Shown: one piece after another, positions 12,556 to 22,830 of the stretch | Position numbering within the stretch: the first letter of the stretch is position 1 | Layout: every line of letters begins with the position of its first letter | Assembly (NCBI GenBank): GCA_015680905.1 | Contig: CM027381.1 | Location: 65,151,501 to 65,215,500, forward strand | From: Coptis chinensis | Lineage: Eukaryota; Streptophyta; Magnoliopsida; Ranunculales; Ranunculaceae | Direction of reading: 5' to 3' | DNA: 64,000 nucleotides | Made by a program: the position numbers and the translations under genes | Notes under the pieces: model-generated | Seen by the model: only the letters and a program-made list of their open reading frames with translations | Databases searched by the model: none | Told to the model about the DNA's origin: nothing

Positions 12556-13957
12556 TGATAAGAGCCCAAAACTGTAGTTTTAACCCCTTAATAATCATAC
12601 TTGTTAGACCAATTATGCGAATAATAAGTAAGAGTTAACACCGACACGCTGTTTTTATGCATTTCGTGCTTCAAAGTCCATTATGTGCGTAAATGTACCA
12701 CTTTAGCGAGATAAAGGAGCAAAAGTCGCCAGAACTTCCTCAAAGCCGTATCTTTGGACTCGGACCTCGAATTGGGCCTACCTTTATGTCAAAACGACCG
12801 CTCGGAAAGAGCTTTGCAATGGTCCAAGCATTGACCCAATCAGAGAAGCAGAAGTGGACGAAAAGTCTGTGGAAGCCAACTGCAGCTGAAGAGGCCTTTT
12901 TGGACTAAAAGAATTGGGTTTTGGGCCTGATTCTCTGGCCCAAACCCTGGCTCCAAGCCCATGCACGATTTTTAGATCTGGATGTATAAAAACAAAAGCT
13001 TGATTCTTTGTTAATGGTAGATGGTTAGGTTAGAAAATAGAGGTAGCTTAGAATAGAAAGTAGCCATTAAAATAGCTTCTAGATCTAGTTTTATTTAATT
13101 GTTTTAATTAAGTTTAGTTCCATTTAAATTATTGTATTAGATTAAACATTTGAATCTTGCTCTTAAATTTGATTAGATCAATAAAGTAGTGTTCTTTATC
13201 AATTTCTTTTTTGTCATTTACAATTTATTAGATCTAAATTCAATTCTTGTTACCATTCAATTCTTAGTTATTAATTAGATTCCATTATTGTTTAATTAAG
13301 TAGATTTCAATGCTTTATATTATGTTTAGTTTTAATCTAAATGGAAATGATTGTGGAATGATTCAAGGCTAAACTCCATTAGAGGGGGTTGAGAAGCCTT
13401 GATGAAAGCTTGATTCCGTTTATCGTAGAGTCGTCGTAATTTCTATTCCACGCCAGAAATAATTAGTTCACCATGAGAATGGGTTTAATTGTTCACATGC
13501 TAGTTATAAATTGGTAGAAATGCCATGTGTAATTAGGGATTAGGAAGAACCGATTGTTCTACGTGTACCAGTTCAATTCGGATTACGACGACTCGTCGTT
13601 AGTGGATTAAGTTGAGTTAAGGTGGAATCAATCCCCCTCTAACTCCTTATCATAGAATCACCGTAGCATTCCCATAGTTGTCTGATAATCGACTAGTTGC
13701 ATTTCGTGGGTAGTTGCATCGTAGTCTAGTTCGTAATTCGTAAATCTCTCATTGACTTTAAGTAGAGTATTGAGACTAGAAAACAAGCATACGGAAGGAC
13801 TAAGAGTGGAACGAATCACTCTACTCCACTATATCTCATAGGATTGAGAGTAGAAGAAGAAAACTTTGATAAACAAGCAACAAAAGATAGTTTAGTTTAC
13901 TTACGTTGTGAATTCATCGTTCATGTCGTAGGTAAACTATTCATTTCACTCTTATCA
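12556..13957 (+). repeat. 3' LTR of the first Athila-like element
   Basis: Starts TGATAAGAGCC directly after the polypurine tract and ends CTTATCA. It is followed at once by the AAAAT target duplication and then host sequence. See the 5' LTR for the comparison. Confidence 0.92.
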
Positions 13958-13999
13958 AAAATATAACTACGCATATGTCAGAAAACAAACTAAACTTAC

Positions 14000-15070
14000 C
14001 AAAAGCTGAATAATGCATCCTGAAATTTTGAATGGACTACTGCTATCCCACTTTTGAATTTTTTCAATCAGTTCTGAGTGAACTGAGGCAGCCCATGACA
14101 CACTCCACATAGCTTCCAAAGTCTCAACATGCTTTGGGAAGGACTAAGCTATTCCACTCGCACCACTACTTACAAATACTGTCATCACCAGAAAAATGAC
14201 GAGTAGTCTCACCACATCTTCAATGTCCGTAGGGTATGTTGAATCTATAATCTGGTTCAAGATTTCTTTTACAATCGTTGTTGTTATCTTGTTAACTCCA
14301 GAGAAACGTCTCAACAAGAATGGTGATCCAGAAATAGCTTCGTCTATTCTCGTTCCTGACTGGAAAACAACAACTTTCCCCATCACCGGAAGCCCAAAAG
14401 TTATAGCCAAATCAGATGGACATAAAGACACAAACTTACTTCCAATCTTAAACTTTTTCCTCTCCTTGCACCAAGTCGCTAACAACTTTATAATGATGTG
14501 GCTTGGTTTCTCTAACATTCTACTATCGACCTTTCCATCGACAAAAACCATAAACAGATGACCAAAAGGAGTTTCTTTCATCTTGGTTATATGAATATCC
14601 CTAATTCTTCCCTTCAAATCTTGTACAAGCTTTAGCATTAGCAATGCAGAAGAACGAAATACCTTGTTAGAACCCCAAGAAGTTTTACGCCCCACAAGAA
14701 TACAAATTTCGAATATGTAAATACAAATTTCGTATATGTAAATACAAATTCAAATATGTAAATACAAATTTTAAAAGATGACCAAAATACAAATTTTAAA
14801 AGATGACCAAATACAAATTTCAAATATGCAAATACAAATTCACTTGTGAAAATACGAATTCATACACATATATATGAAAATGCATATTTATATCATAAAT
14901 TAAGCATTTTCACCTTAGATTTCGTTTATTTACAAACAAAATTGAAAAAAAAAATATGATTTTTACCTTTGATTTGGTCTTTTTTTTATTAGTAGTTGAT
15001 TTCGATTTGGAAACTTTCGATTTTTTTGTTTTAGTGGGTGTTTCTCTTTTATTTTTTGGCTGTTTTTTCA
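14000..15070 (-). pseudogene. PMD / Ulp1-associated type plant gene, 5' part, probably a pseudogene
   Basis: On the minus strand a Lys-rich start (MKKQPKNKRETPTK, ATG near 15,070) ends at a good donor (CAAAG|GTAAAA near 14,966). A 230-codon exon follows, from about 14,695 to 14,000, ending CTTTTG|GTAAGT. It contains LCPSDLAITFGLPVMGK, then a SELIEKIQKW..SGCIIQLL block. This order (helical region, 'L...D.A..LGLP', 'W....H..L...I', 'SGC...L') is typical of plant mobile-domain proteins linked to Ulp1-type or Mutator-derived genes. One in-frame stop (TAG, 14,144-14,146) interrupts the exon, so it is likely dead. The next exons were pushed 12 kb away by the Athila-like element. I cannot name a molecular function. 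Confidence 0.5.
14696..14890. repeat. Short tandem repeat, units of about 18-24 bp (AATACAAATTTCGAATATGT type)
   Basis: The word ATACAAATT recurs about nine times, with the spacers TCGTATATGTAA, CAAATATGTAA and TTAAAAGATGACCAA. It lies in the presumed first intron of the minus-strand PMD-type gene. Related CATATG-type words lie in the other presumed intron piece (550-650 and 1,440-1,500). Confidence 0.7.
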
Positions 15071-15285
15071 TTTTTGGAGGATAATTAGGGTTTACATGAA
15101 TAGAGAAAGCGGCGAGAAGAAAAAGAGATAAGGTAAGTTTGAGATCTAGGGTTTTATGTGTGGGGGGTATTTTGGTCTGTTTGGGTATTTTAAAAACATA
15201 GGGGGTTTTTATGGGTTTGTACGAAATGAGGGGGTTTTTATGCTGGTCATGTATCAACCAGGGAGATTAAACCCAAAATCTGCCA

Positions 15286-15480
15286 TGTAAAGACTTATAG
15301 TCTGGTGAAATCACTCGTACCAGGTGGGAGTGAGAGTCTATTTATACTTGAACTATTGTTACACATGGTTTTGGATTAGATATCAGTAAAACAAAACTTA
15401 AAACAAACTCATATCTCTATGTACTCTCATCTCACTAGATATTTGAATCTCTTGAGTGGCGATCTCGACTTGGTCTAACA
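15286..15480 (-). repeat. Short 3' LTR of the copia remnant
   Basis: 195 bp bounded by TGTAAAGAC and GGTCTAACA on the plus strand (TGTTAGACC..TCTTTACA on the element strand). A TATA-like box (GTATAAATAG) lies near 15,335. The polypurine tract abuts its right side. The partner 5' LTR is not in the window. Confidence 0.7.
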
Positions 15481-16027
15481 CCCCACGTCAAGTTAAGCGG
15501 GTGAATAGTTAACTTGTCTCGCAATTTTTGAAACTGTGGTGTTCCCAAGCCCTTCGTAAAAATGTCATCTAGCTGGTCTTGTGGAGATAAACCGGACATC
15601 GACCTCTTTTGGGCAACCCGTTCTCGCACAAAATGATAGTCAATTTGAATATGTTTTGTGCGAGCGTGAAAGACAGATTGGCTGTGAGATATGTGAGATA
15701 TGTAGCACCCATGTTATCACACCATAGTGTTGGTCTGTTGGAGCAGAATGAGAGATGCCAAGTTCAGACAACAATGATTGTATGCAGATCACTTTAGCTG
15801 TAGTAATAGCCAGGCCACAGTATTCAGCCTCTGTGCTTGAACGAGAGACAGTTTTCTGCTTGCGAGCACTCCACGAAACTAAGTTCCCACCAAGGAATAC
15901 ACAATACCCACTAGTCGAACGCCTATCATCCGGGCAGCCAGCCCAATCAGTGTCGAAGTAGGCATGAAGTAGTAAGGCAGATGGGTGACGAAGAACCAAT
16001 CCATAGTGTGAGAGAGTAATATTCACA

Positions 16028-16573
16028 TCTAATGAATATTAGACACGTGTCTAGCATAAACAGAAATATCACACCAATCTCATGTCAACATCCTCCAAGC
16101 TCGCTTCATAAGCAGCTCGCCTCATTTAGGTGGTCTACTTCAGCTCGCTCCAGGATAGCGCAGGTCGAACAGACGATCTCACGCAGATCGCTCTATGCCA
16201 TGACTCATCATATCTTCTAGAAGCAATCATTACTAAAGCTGTACTTACACAAACTACTGCCGCAAGCTATTAACCACTCTCCATCATTGCAGGATTCCTA
16301 CCAACACCAGCCCTACACGCATACCAGATCTCAACCACACATCTGTACTCATCAGTACACGTGTTGCGCAGATCTTCATGCTTAACAACTATAAATACCA
16401 CATGTTTGAACTATGCCAGACCTGATTCTTCTCTCCTCCCAAAAAGGAGAGATAGATACGTAGGCAGTTCGTTCATCAACGAACTCGGTCTTATCAATAA
16501 CCAATCCCCTTCTCCTCTTAACTTTGTATGTGAAGGAAAACCAAATCGCTCCTTTACACATAGTTTGCTGTAC
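16028..16573. mobile_element. Solo-LTR-like insertion in the copia RNase H region
   Basis: About 545 bp of foreign sequence separates two parts of the copia pol region. It has a G-box pair (GACACGTGTC), a TATA-like box (CTATAAATACC near 16,390) and, downstream, GATAGATACGTAGGCAG, a wording I associate with Tat/Ogre-type LTRs. CACAT occurs at both borders, but clean TG..CA ends were not found, so the exact limits and family are uncertain. Confidence 0.45.
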
Positions 16574-17402
16574 TTTTCAGATACCGTAGGATTCGTTTGA
16601 CTGCAGTCCAATGATCATTTGTTGGGCCATGCATAAACTGACAGACTTTTATTTACTGGCTGACGAAATGTCGTCTTGTAAATGTAAAAGTACTCGCAAA
16701 GGCCAACTACACTTCAGTAAAGCGTCGGATTTGAAAACTTATAGCACCCTAACTTCTTTTGTTAATTGAGTGTTAACAGCTAGAGGAGTATGAATAGGCT
16801 TTACCCCATCAACTTCTGTGTGGCATAAGAGTTCAGCAACATATTTGCGTTATGATAAGAATAAGTCGTCATTGTGAGAGATAGCCTCAACACCCAAGAA
16901 ATAGTGTAAGTTGCCCAAGTCCTTGATAGCAAATTCAGAATGTAGTTGAATAACCAACTCATTAATAAGCTTAGAGTCAGACCCAGTAACAAGAATATCA
17001 TCGACGTAAATAAGAATATAGAGTGTAGCATTCGGAGTACGTCTGATAAGAAGTGAGGTATGTATCTGCTTTAGAAATCTCAAAACCAAGGCTAGTGAGA
17101 TATGTACTAAGTCGAGAATACCATGGACAAGGGGCCTATTTCAGGTCATAAAGTGATTTGTGGAGTCGACATACATGATTTAGGTACCTTTTATCAACAT
17201 AGCCCGACGGTTGCTGCCATGTTGAGCTCTTCATTCAATATGTCATGCAAGAAAGCATTTTGGACATCGAGTTGCCGAATTGGCCACTTGTTCATTAATG
17301 CAATTGATAAGACAATGCGAATGGTGCAAGGCTTGACAATCGGGTTAAATGTTTAATTTCACCATAGTCTATACTTGGCAGCTGATTGAAGCCTTTTGCA
17401 AC

Positions 17403-17935
17403 TAGGGGTGGAACTTGGGTCGGGTTAGCTCAAGCCCGATGGACTAAAACTCGATTTTTGTTGGTCTTAGGTTAACATATCAAATCTATGGTCTGGGCTT
17501 GGTTTTGTAAAATCAAAACCTGACTCGGGTTTGGGTTGGGCTCGGGTTAGAATATCAAAAAACCAAAAAAACTCGAGCCCGTGTGCATTTATGTATGTAT
17601 ATCTTTCAATCATTCTATTTTTATAAAAAATAAGGTTGAGAATCTCTATTTTAGAGAGAATAATGTAATCATCAAGGATAGTTTTCTTTTCAAACAATCA
17701 AATCTCTTTGATTTCATTAGAATATTTCAATTTTAGTGTTTTTTAATCTCATAATTTCAAAAAAACATGAGAAGTTTGACCAACTCGACATAACCCGACC
17801 CAATCCAAATTGGTTGTGCTAGGGCTTGGACTAAAAATTTAATGACCAACTAGGGTTTGGTCCCAGGCAATTGAAGCATTTGAAACTCGAGTCAAGCTCG
17901 GATTATGCCTAAACCCGACCCAAGTTCCACCCCTA
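17403..17935. mobile_element. hAT-type MITE, 533 bp
   Basis: Perfect 24-bp terminal inverted repeats beginning TAGGGGTGGAACTTGGG at 17,403-17,426 and ending at 17,912-17,935. They are flanked by a perfect 8-bp duplication TTTGCAAC (17,395-17,402 and 17,936-17,943). TIR wording and an 8-bp duplication are the hAT signature. There is no transposase ORF, so it is non-autonomous. It interrupts the copia reverse transcriptase. The inner sequence is AT-rich, with GGGTTGGGCTCGGG-type runs near the ends. Confidence 0.92.
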
Positions 17936-19884
17936 TTTGCAACTAGACGTGCCTTATGTTTATCAATAGACCTGCTAGCCTTACGTTTGAGTCGAAAAAC
18001 CCACTTGTTTTTCACATTATTCATAATATTTGCCTGAGAGGGTACTAGTGTCCATGTTCCATTCCTGATAAATGCATTCATATCATCATCCATTGCACGA
18101 CGCCAATGTGGATTACTAGAAGCTTGTGTGAAGCAAGTAGGTTCATCAGTGTCACCAACCTGCAAATTAAAGGATACTTAGTAGCAGTTAAACACAATTT
18201 CTGAATAGGCTTATAATCATTTGGTGCGACGTGTTATTGTTTTACAAGGGCGATGGTATTGGAGAGGATGATGTAGTGTCTGATTGGTTATTGTCATGTG
18301 TTGGAGTAGGCATAGGTACGGGTAATGCGGGTGAAGAACTAGGTAAAGGCTTAACAAGGTGGGGGTGGTGCCGTGGTGGGGATTTAATAAAATGTGATAC
18401 TTGTCATGGGCAAATATCGTACCTTAATGATATTTCTGTCATATTTCATTTTTCTAAAGCGAGATATCGACATAAGGGTCGATATCTCTATTAAGTTTGA
18501 TATTTCAGCTTTTGTTTCGTACATATTAATAATGAAGGCCCATATCTCCAATAAGTTAAAGGTATTTGTTACTGACGGACCCCATATTGTGTTGGGGAGA
18601 CCCCAAAAACAAAAACAATTATTACAAGTGTGTCATTGGTCCCAAAAAGTTATTTTGTGTTGGGCACCTCCCGAACCAACGTGAATTTATCCTTTTCAGC
18701 CCTTCTCTTCTTTTCTATTCTCTTCTCTTCTACCATCCTAAACCTTAAATCATGAAAACTATATCCTAACACTAACATTAAACACTAGGGCTGAATATGC
18801 ACGTGACTAGGGCTGGATATGCATGTGTACAGTGGCTGAATGAGAAAATTCGAACACCCTAGGCTTAAACGACCCGACTAGGTCGTTCGTTGTGCACACC
18901 AAACGGTCTGGTCACACCGTCTAGACTGAGTCCAAAACGATGTATCCATGTCATTTGGGATTTGGACTTAGAAAAATCCCCAATGGCCATATCGTTAAGG
19001 ACTTAGTCCAAACGGTGTGGTCATATCGTTGGGGATTTTTCTAAGTCCAAATCTCAAACGACATGGACACATCGTTTTGGACTCAGTCCAGATGGTGTGA
19101 CCAGACCGTTTGGTGTGCACAACGAACGACCTAGCCGGGTCGTTTAAGCCTAGGGTGTTCGAATTTTCTCATTCAGCCACTGTACATATGCATATCCAGC
19201 CCTAGTCACGTGCATATTCAGCCCTAGTGTTTATGTTAGTGTTAGGATATAGTTTTCATGGTTTAAGGTTTAGGATGGTGGAAGAGAAGAGAATAGAAGA
19301 GAAGAGAAGGGCTGAAAAGGGGAAATTCACGTTGGTTTGGGAGGTGCCCAACCACTACCAAAAAAAGGAGTTTACCCGACAGACGCCATAAAGAATACCC
19401 AATGGATTCCGTCTATAGGAAGTTCCCAACACATTTTGTCCGTAAGGTATAATCTGACCATCTGTCGGGGTAATCTTGCTGGGTACCCGACGGTTCTACG
19501 AGAGTTGTTAGCCGTAGGCATCTCTTTTCCAAATACCAAGCAGCAAACTAATTTCACTTCCCACCTATTATTTTTGGAAAAATAAGAAAAAAACCAAAAA
19601 AAAAACCCTAAAGCTAACTGTTAGTCCTGTCTCAGCCACTTGCTGCCCGCTTCACTCCCTCACAAATCTCAAATATCAAATTTCAAATTTCAAATCTCTT
19701 ACATAGTCACGCTCAATTAGTTCTCTCCTATATTCCAACGCTCAACCTTCTTCCCTCAGCACTACTACGACCATCTCCAAACCTCGTCTTAATTCCCGCG
19801 AAAACCTCATCCATCTCACAACTATCTCTAACCGTCAAAAACTCCAACAGATCCAACAACTTGAAATCCAAAGCCTCAACCATC

Positions 19885-20058
19885 ATGGCCGCTGTATCTA
19901 TTATTGAGAAAGCGAAACCAGATATCTAGATCTTTGATAACGAAGATGCTCTCTCGGTTTCTCTAGCCAAATACACTGCTGATTTGTCGGAAAGCTTCAT
20001 GAAAGAGAGGGGTGCTTTAACTGTCGTTGTATCCGGTGGTTCCCTCATCATTTCTCAG
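19885..20058 (+). pseudogene. Captured exon 1 of a 6-phosphogluconolactonase gene
   Basis: The ATG at 19,885 opens MAAVSIIEKAKPDI, then IFDNEDALSVSLAKYTADLS and ERGALTVVVSGGSLI, ending at a good donor (TTTCTCAG|GTCAGT). Plant cytosolic 6-phosphogluconolactonases (oxidative pentose phosphate pathway, lactone hydrolysis) begin with this same order, including the conserved SGGSL loop. One in-frame stop (TAG, codon 15) breaks it, and the rest of the enzyme is missing. About 260 bases of promoter or 5' UTR-like sequence (CTCACAAATCTCAAATATC and CT-rich runs) precede it inside the transposon. The next exon in line belongs to an importin gene, so any transcript from here would be chimeric. Recognised from the sequence pattern alone. 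Confidence 0.82.
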
Positions 20059-20286
20059 GTCAGTCTTGTTCATTCCTATTTCTCTGTTAATTGTAAAGTT
20101 ATCGATTTGTTAATACTAACTTTTTTTTTAATTGTTTATTATAATTTGGAATCTCAGGAATGTGTGTGTGTGTTTGTCTCCTTTGTATTTTGTCTGACTA
20201 GAAATCTTAATATTCGAGATGATTGGAGTACGTTTGAAAGAGCCTTAAGATTTTTCACATGTTGTCTTACGGTTCTGAATTTACAG

Positions 20287-21309
20287 AGAAAAGATAAAAC
20301 AGCTTAAGAAAGGAGGATTGATATCTGTATTTTTTATGATGTTGCGGAGCAATAGCGAGAATCAGCTCTTAAGTAAGCAGTGTTTGAAACTACATTTGTT
20401 TAGTGTGAGGTTTTGTGTATGTTTTTCATGCGTGTATTCTCTAACTTGGTTGACAGATACTATGACACTTATCTTCCTTTCCTGTTGGAAGCTTGCAATA
20501 ATGAGAACTCATATGTTAGATAGGTTTGCTTTTCATTCAGTCTTTGTCCTTTCCATTTCCACGAGATTTGTGTCAACAGTTCTCAAAAATGTTATTGAAT
20601 TGCATTTTACTTTCAGGCTATTGTTTATGAGATCGGTGTATGTGCATAATTTGGTGGATATGCTTTTAGGCCTCTTGTTGGAGGTTGGGTGCATATTTTT
20701 ATGTTAATTCATTGAATTGTTCACTATACTCGGTATCAAAAACTGGACCTATTTGTTCTTTATAGAGGCTCTTTCCAGACTAAATGTTGTTATAGGGCAT
20801 CCTAATGCAATGCATTCCGATAATGTAATGGCATATGATAATGTTGTTTCAGACTTGGGAAGATATGTCAGTTTCATCGTGAGAGTATTGATGCTGCCTA
20901 GGCGAATTTTTGGTTTCCATTACATGTTTTTTCAGAGCAAGTTTGGTCTTTGTCATATCTCATCTCTCCTCTTTACGCTAGGGTATAGTACATGAACCGT
21001 AATGAATCGTTACTCTCTTATGTTCTTGGCAGGTTGTTCCTACGTGGTTAAGTTGCTTGCCAATAAAAGGTGATTTAATCGAAGCAAAACTTGTGCATGA
21101 CTAGCTATGTTCAATGGTTGAAAGGTAAGGCAGAGTCACGATGTCCTAAATATCCTTGTTATACATTGTGCCATGGTTCATTTTTCTCTTGATTCTTTTT
21201 GAGCGTGTTCAATTCAATTGCATATTTGGCGTTTATCTACAGGTCAGATGCGATTCTTTTAGGCCCTAATAATCAATATCTTCCTAAAATCGTTGTCGTC
21301 TTTGCTGAG
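20287..21309 (+). pseudogene. Captured importin-5-type karyopherin gene fragment, six exons
   Basis: Six exons keep their order and most splice signals: 20,287-20,372 (DICIFYDVAEQ), 20,457-20,523 (YYDTYLPFLLEACNNEN), 20,617-20,683 (YEIGVCA..FGG), 20,766-20,901 (EALSRLNVVIGHPNAM), 21,033-21,124 (WLSCLPIKGDLIEAKLVHD) and 21,243-21,309 (LLGPNNQYLPKIVVVFAE). Together they match the C-terminal HEAT-repeat region of plant importin-5/Ran-binding protein 5, a nuclear import receptor. The last exon and the whole N-terminal part are absent. In-frame stops are seen in exons 1, 2, 3 and 5; exon 4 has lost one base near 20,862 and its donor is GC instead of GT. It is not a working importin. Its retained introns show capture from DNA rather than mRNA. 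Confidence 0.85.
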
Positions 21310-22617
21310 GTAATACTTATCTCATTTTTTTTTTTAACTTCCACTATTTCATTTTCTTTTTAGTTATTTTGGTTAAAAAAGTTTCAAAATTCTACATTGA
21401 TCTCATTGTTTTGAAAAAAGTCCAATTATCATCTCTGGGTAGTTAAATGGCTATTAGCTAAAGTTTTGGTGAACCTCTGGGTAGTTATAGAGCACTCTTA
21501 GTCTCTTAATTACAAGTTTCTGAACCATCAGATGTTTGTTTTATACCATTTTCATATTCTCATGGTTATTCCTTTTTCTACATAAATGTGTATGCGATTG
21601 AAAACTCTGTTCATAGGAATGACGTGGGTCCCTTAATTTCTACATAAATATGGTATGGAATGCTTATATAATTACCGTATTGAGTTTGTACTAGGGAAAC
21701 ATCTGTAACAAGGGAGTATATAGTCTTGTTCTTGTGACATGTTTACTGTTGTCTAGTGATATCAAAATAATTGTTCTAGCTCTTACACTAACTCTAGTGG
21801 ATCTTTGTTGTCATGCACAAGTTGGTTATGACTAGAGCAAGGGTGGAGAAAATCATAATCCATTAGCAACAAAGAATTATATTTACCTCTCTACTTACCA
21901 CAGGTAACAACATTTACGTTGTTAACTTGAATATAAGTTTATTTACTGTACCATATTATTTTTGTGCCCAACGTTCTTAGGTTCTGGTTAGACTAGAAAA
22001 CTATATTAGATTTGGATCGGATAGGTGCTAAAAATAAGAATTGGCATTTTCATGCCCAGAGTACCTGGGATCCTTTTGAGACTAAGATTACAGAAGTCTA
22101 ATAAAAATGTTTGAGCTATCCACGACTATGATTAGTAGTAGTTTACGTCTTTTCCTTAATGATCTTTTATCATGTGTGGTTCAAGAGATTGAATGTAATT
22201 TTAATCTAAGTACAGAATTTCCCTCTGACATTTTTTTTTTTGGTTGGTAGGAAAGTGAAGTCAAAGGGAAACCGCGTCTTGGATCGAAACAATGGTAGAA
22301 AGTGAAAATGTACTTGGTTTTTGTCAGGGTTTAGCCTGGGAAGTTAGAAAGTGTTAGAAGACACCATTTTGTTTTCTGTAAAGAGCTTGACATCCTTGTA
22401 GACTTGGGCATTACAGAAGTATGGAGAGATGGTGTTATAATTTTATCGAATCATTGGTATTACACGTCCTTTCTAAGTGTGCTAGATACTAAGTATAGCT
22501 CTTTTGTAATAATTATGATGTTGGCTTGAAAAAGAATGTGATGTTGGGATCTTTTATTAAAATCCCAATATATAATTTTTTTTTTAAAAAAGAATTTATT
22601 TTCGACGGACATAAACT
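21310..22617. other. CACTA interior without a recognised gene
   Basis: AT-rich sequence between the importin fragment and the subterminal repeats. A short stretch at about 22,257-22,300 (ESEVKGKPRLGSKQW) ends in a stop and is followed by UTR-like sequence. It could be the tail of a third captured gene, but I cannot assign it. Intron-like pyrimidine runs occur near 21,320 and 22,232. Confidence 0.4.
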
Positions 22618-22830
22618 GTCGTAGATATACCCGACGGTCAAAGACAATAGGAATACCCGACGGTCTTTAACCCCAGCAATACTCGATGTTCATTAACAGT
22701 AGCCATATCCGACGGTCTTTGACAGTAGTAATATCCGACGGTTAGTGTCTGCAGCAATACCCGACGGTCTATGACAGCTGCAATGTCTGTCGTATAGATA
22801 CCAGACGCCGACGGCCTATTTTGACTGTTT
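22618..22830. repeat. CACTA subterminal repeats (CCGACGGTC type)
   Basis: CCCGACGGTC or a one-base variant recurs about seven times in both AATA- and GCAATA- contexts. Matching CCCGACAG and CCCGACGG words lie at the other end (19,372-19,495). Such arrays are the usual transposase binding region of CACTA elements. Confidence 0.8.

Larger units (their letters stand above)
1542..13957 (+). mobile_element. Athila-like LTR retrotransposon, non-autonomous type, both LTRs present
   Basis: Fossil Ty3/gypsy element of the Athila type. It runs from TGATAAGAGCC at 1,542 to TTATCA at 13,957. The 5-bp target duplication AAAAT (1,537-1,541 and 13,958-13,962) is perfect. Parts in order: LTR, tRNA-Asp-like primer site, leader, gag-like region, protease-like remains, a short ORF, ORF X, ORF Y, a long 3' noncoding region with the polypurine tract, and LTR. 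I see no reverse transcriptase, RNase H or integrase. The two LTRs differ by about 3 percent by eye, which suggests insertion within the last few million years. The coding regions are broken in many places. It lies in what looks like an intron of a minus-strand host gene. Confidence 0.9.
15286..18392 (-). mobile_element. Ty1/copia remnant (Ale-like), 3' part only, with nested insertions
   Basis: Minus-strand fossil. Parts from its 3' end: LTR (15,286-15,480, ends TGTTAGACC..TTTACA in its own orientation), polypurine tract (GACGTGGGG), RNase H ([15 protein letters not shown] type, about 15,500-16,026), reverse transcriptase with the YVDDILVTG catalytic box (about 16,575-17,390 and 17,944-18,180), and a Pro/Ser-rich linker to about 18,392. 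The integrase and gag side is missing in this window. Two insertions split it: a solo-LTR-like piece and a hAT MITE. At the right it is cut by the Tat-like LTR. Broken. Confidence 0.85.

Noticed and set aside
14638-15257. 115-codon minus ORF starting at 15,257 taken as a whole protein
   Set aside because: Its first third is out of keeping with the Lys-rich start at about 15,070, and its end runs past a good splice donor. I used the shorter start.
18231-18748. Gly/Val-rich plus-strand ORFs at 18,231-18,684
   Set aside because: The first mirrors the Pro/Ser linker of the minus-strand copia pol; the rest is LTR and foldback arm sequence.
20159-20175. TGTGTGTGTGTG run as a functional repeat
   Set aside because: Short microsatellite in an intron of the captured fragment.
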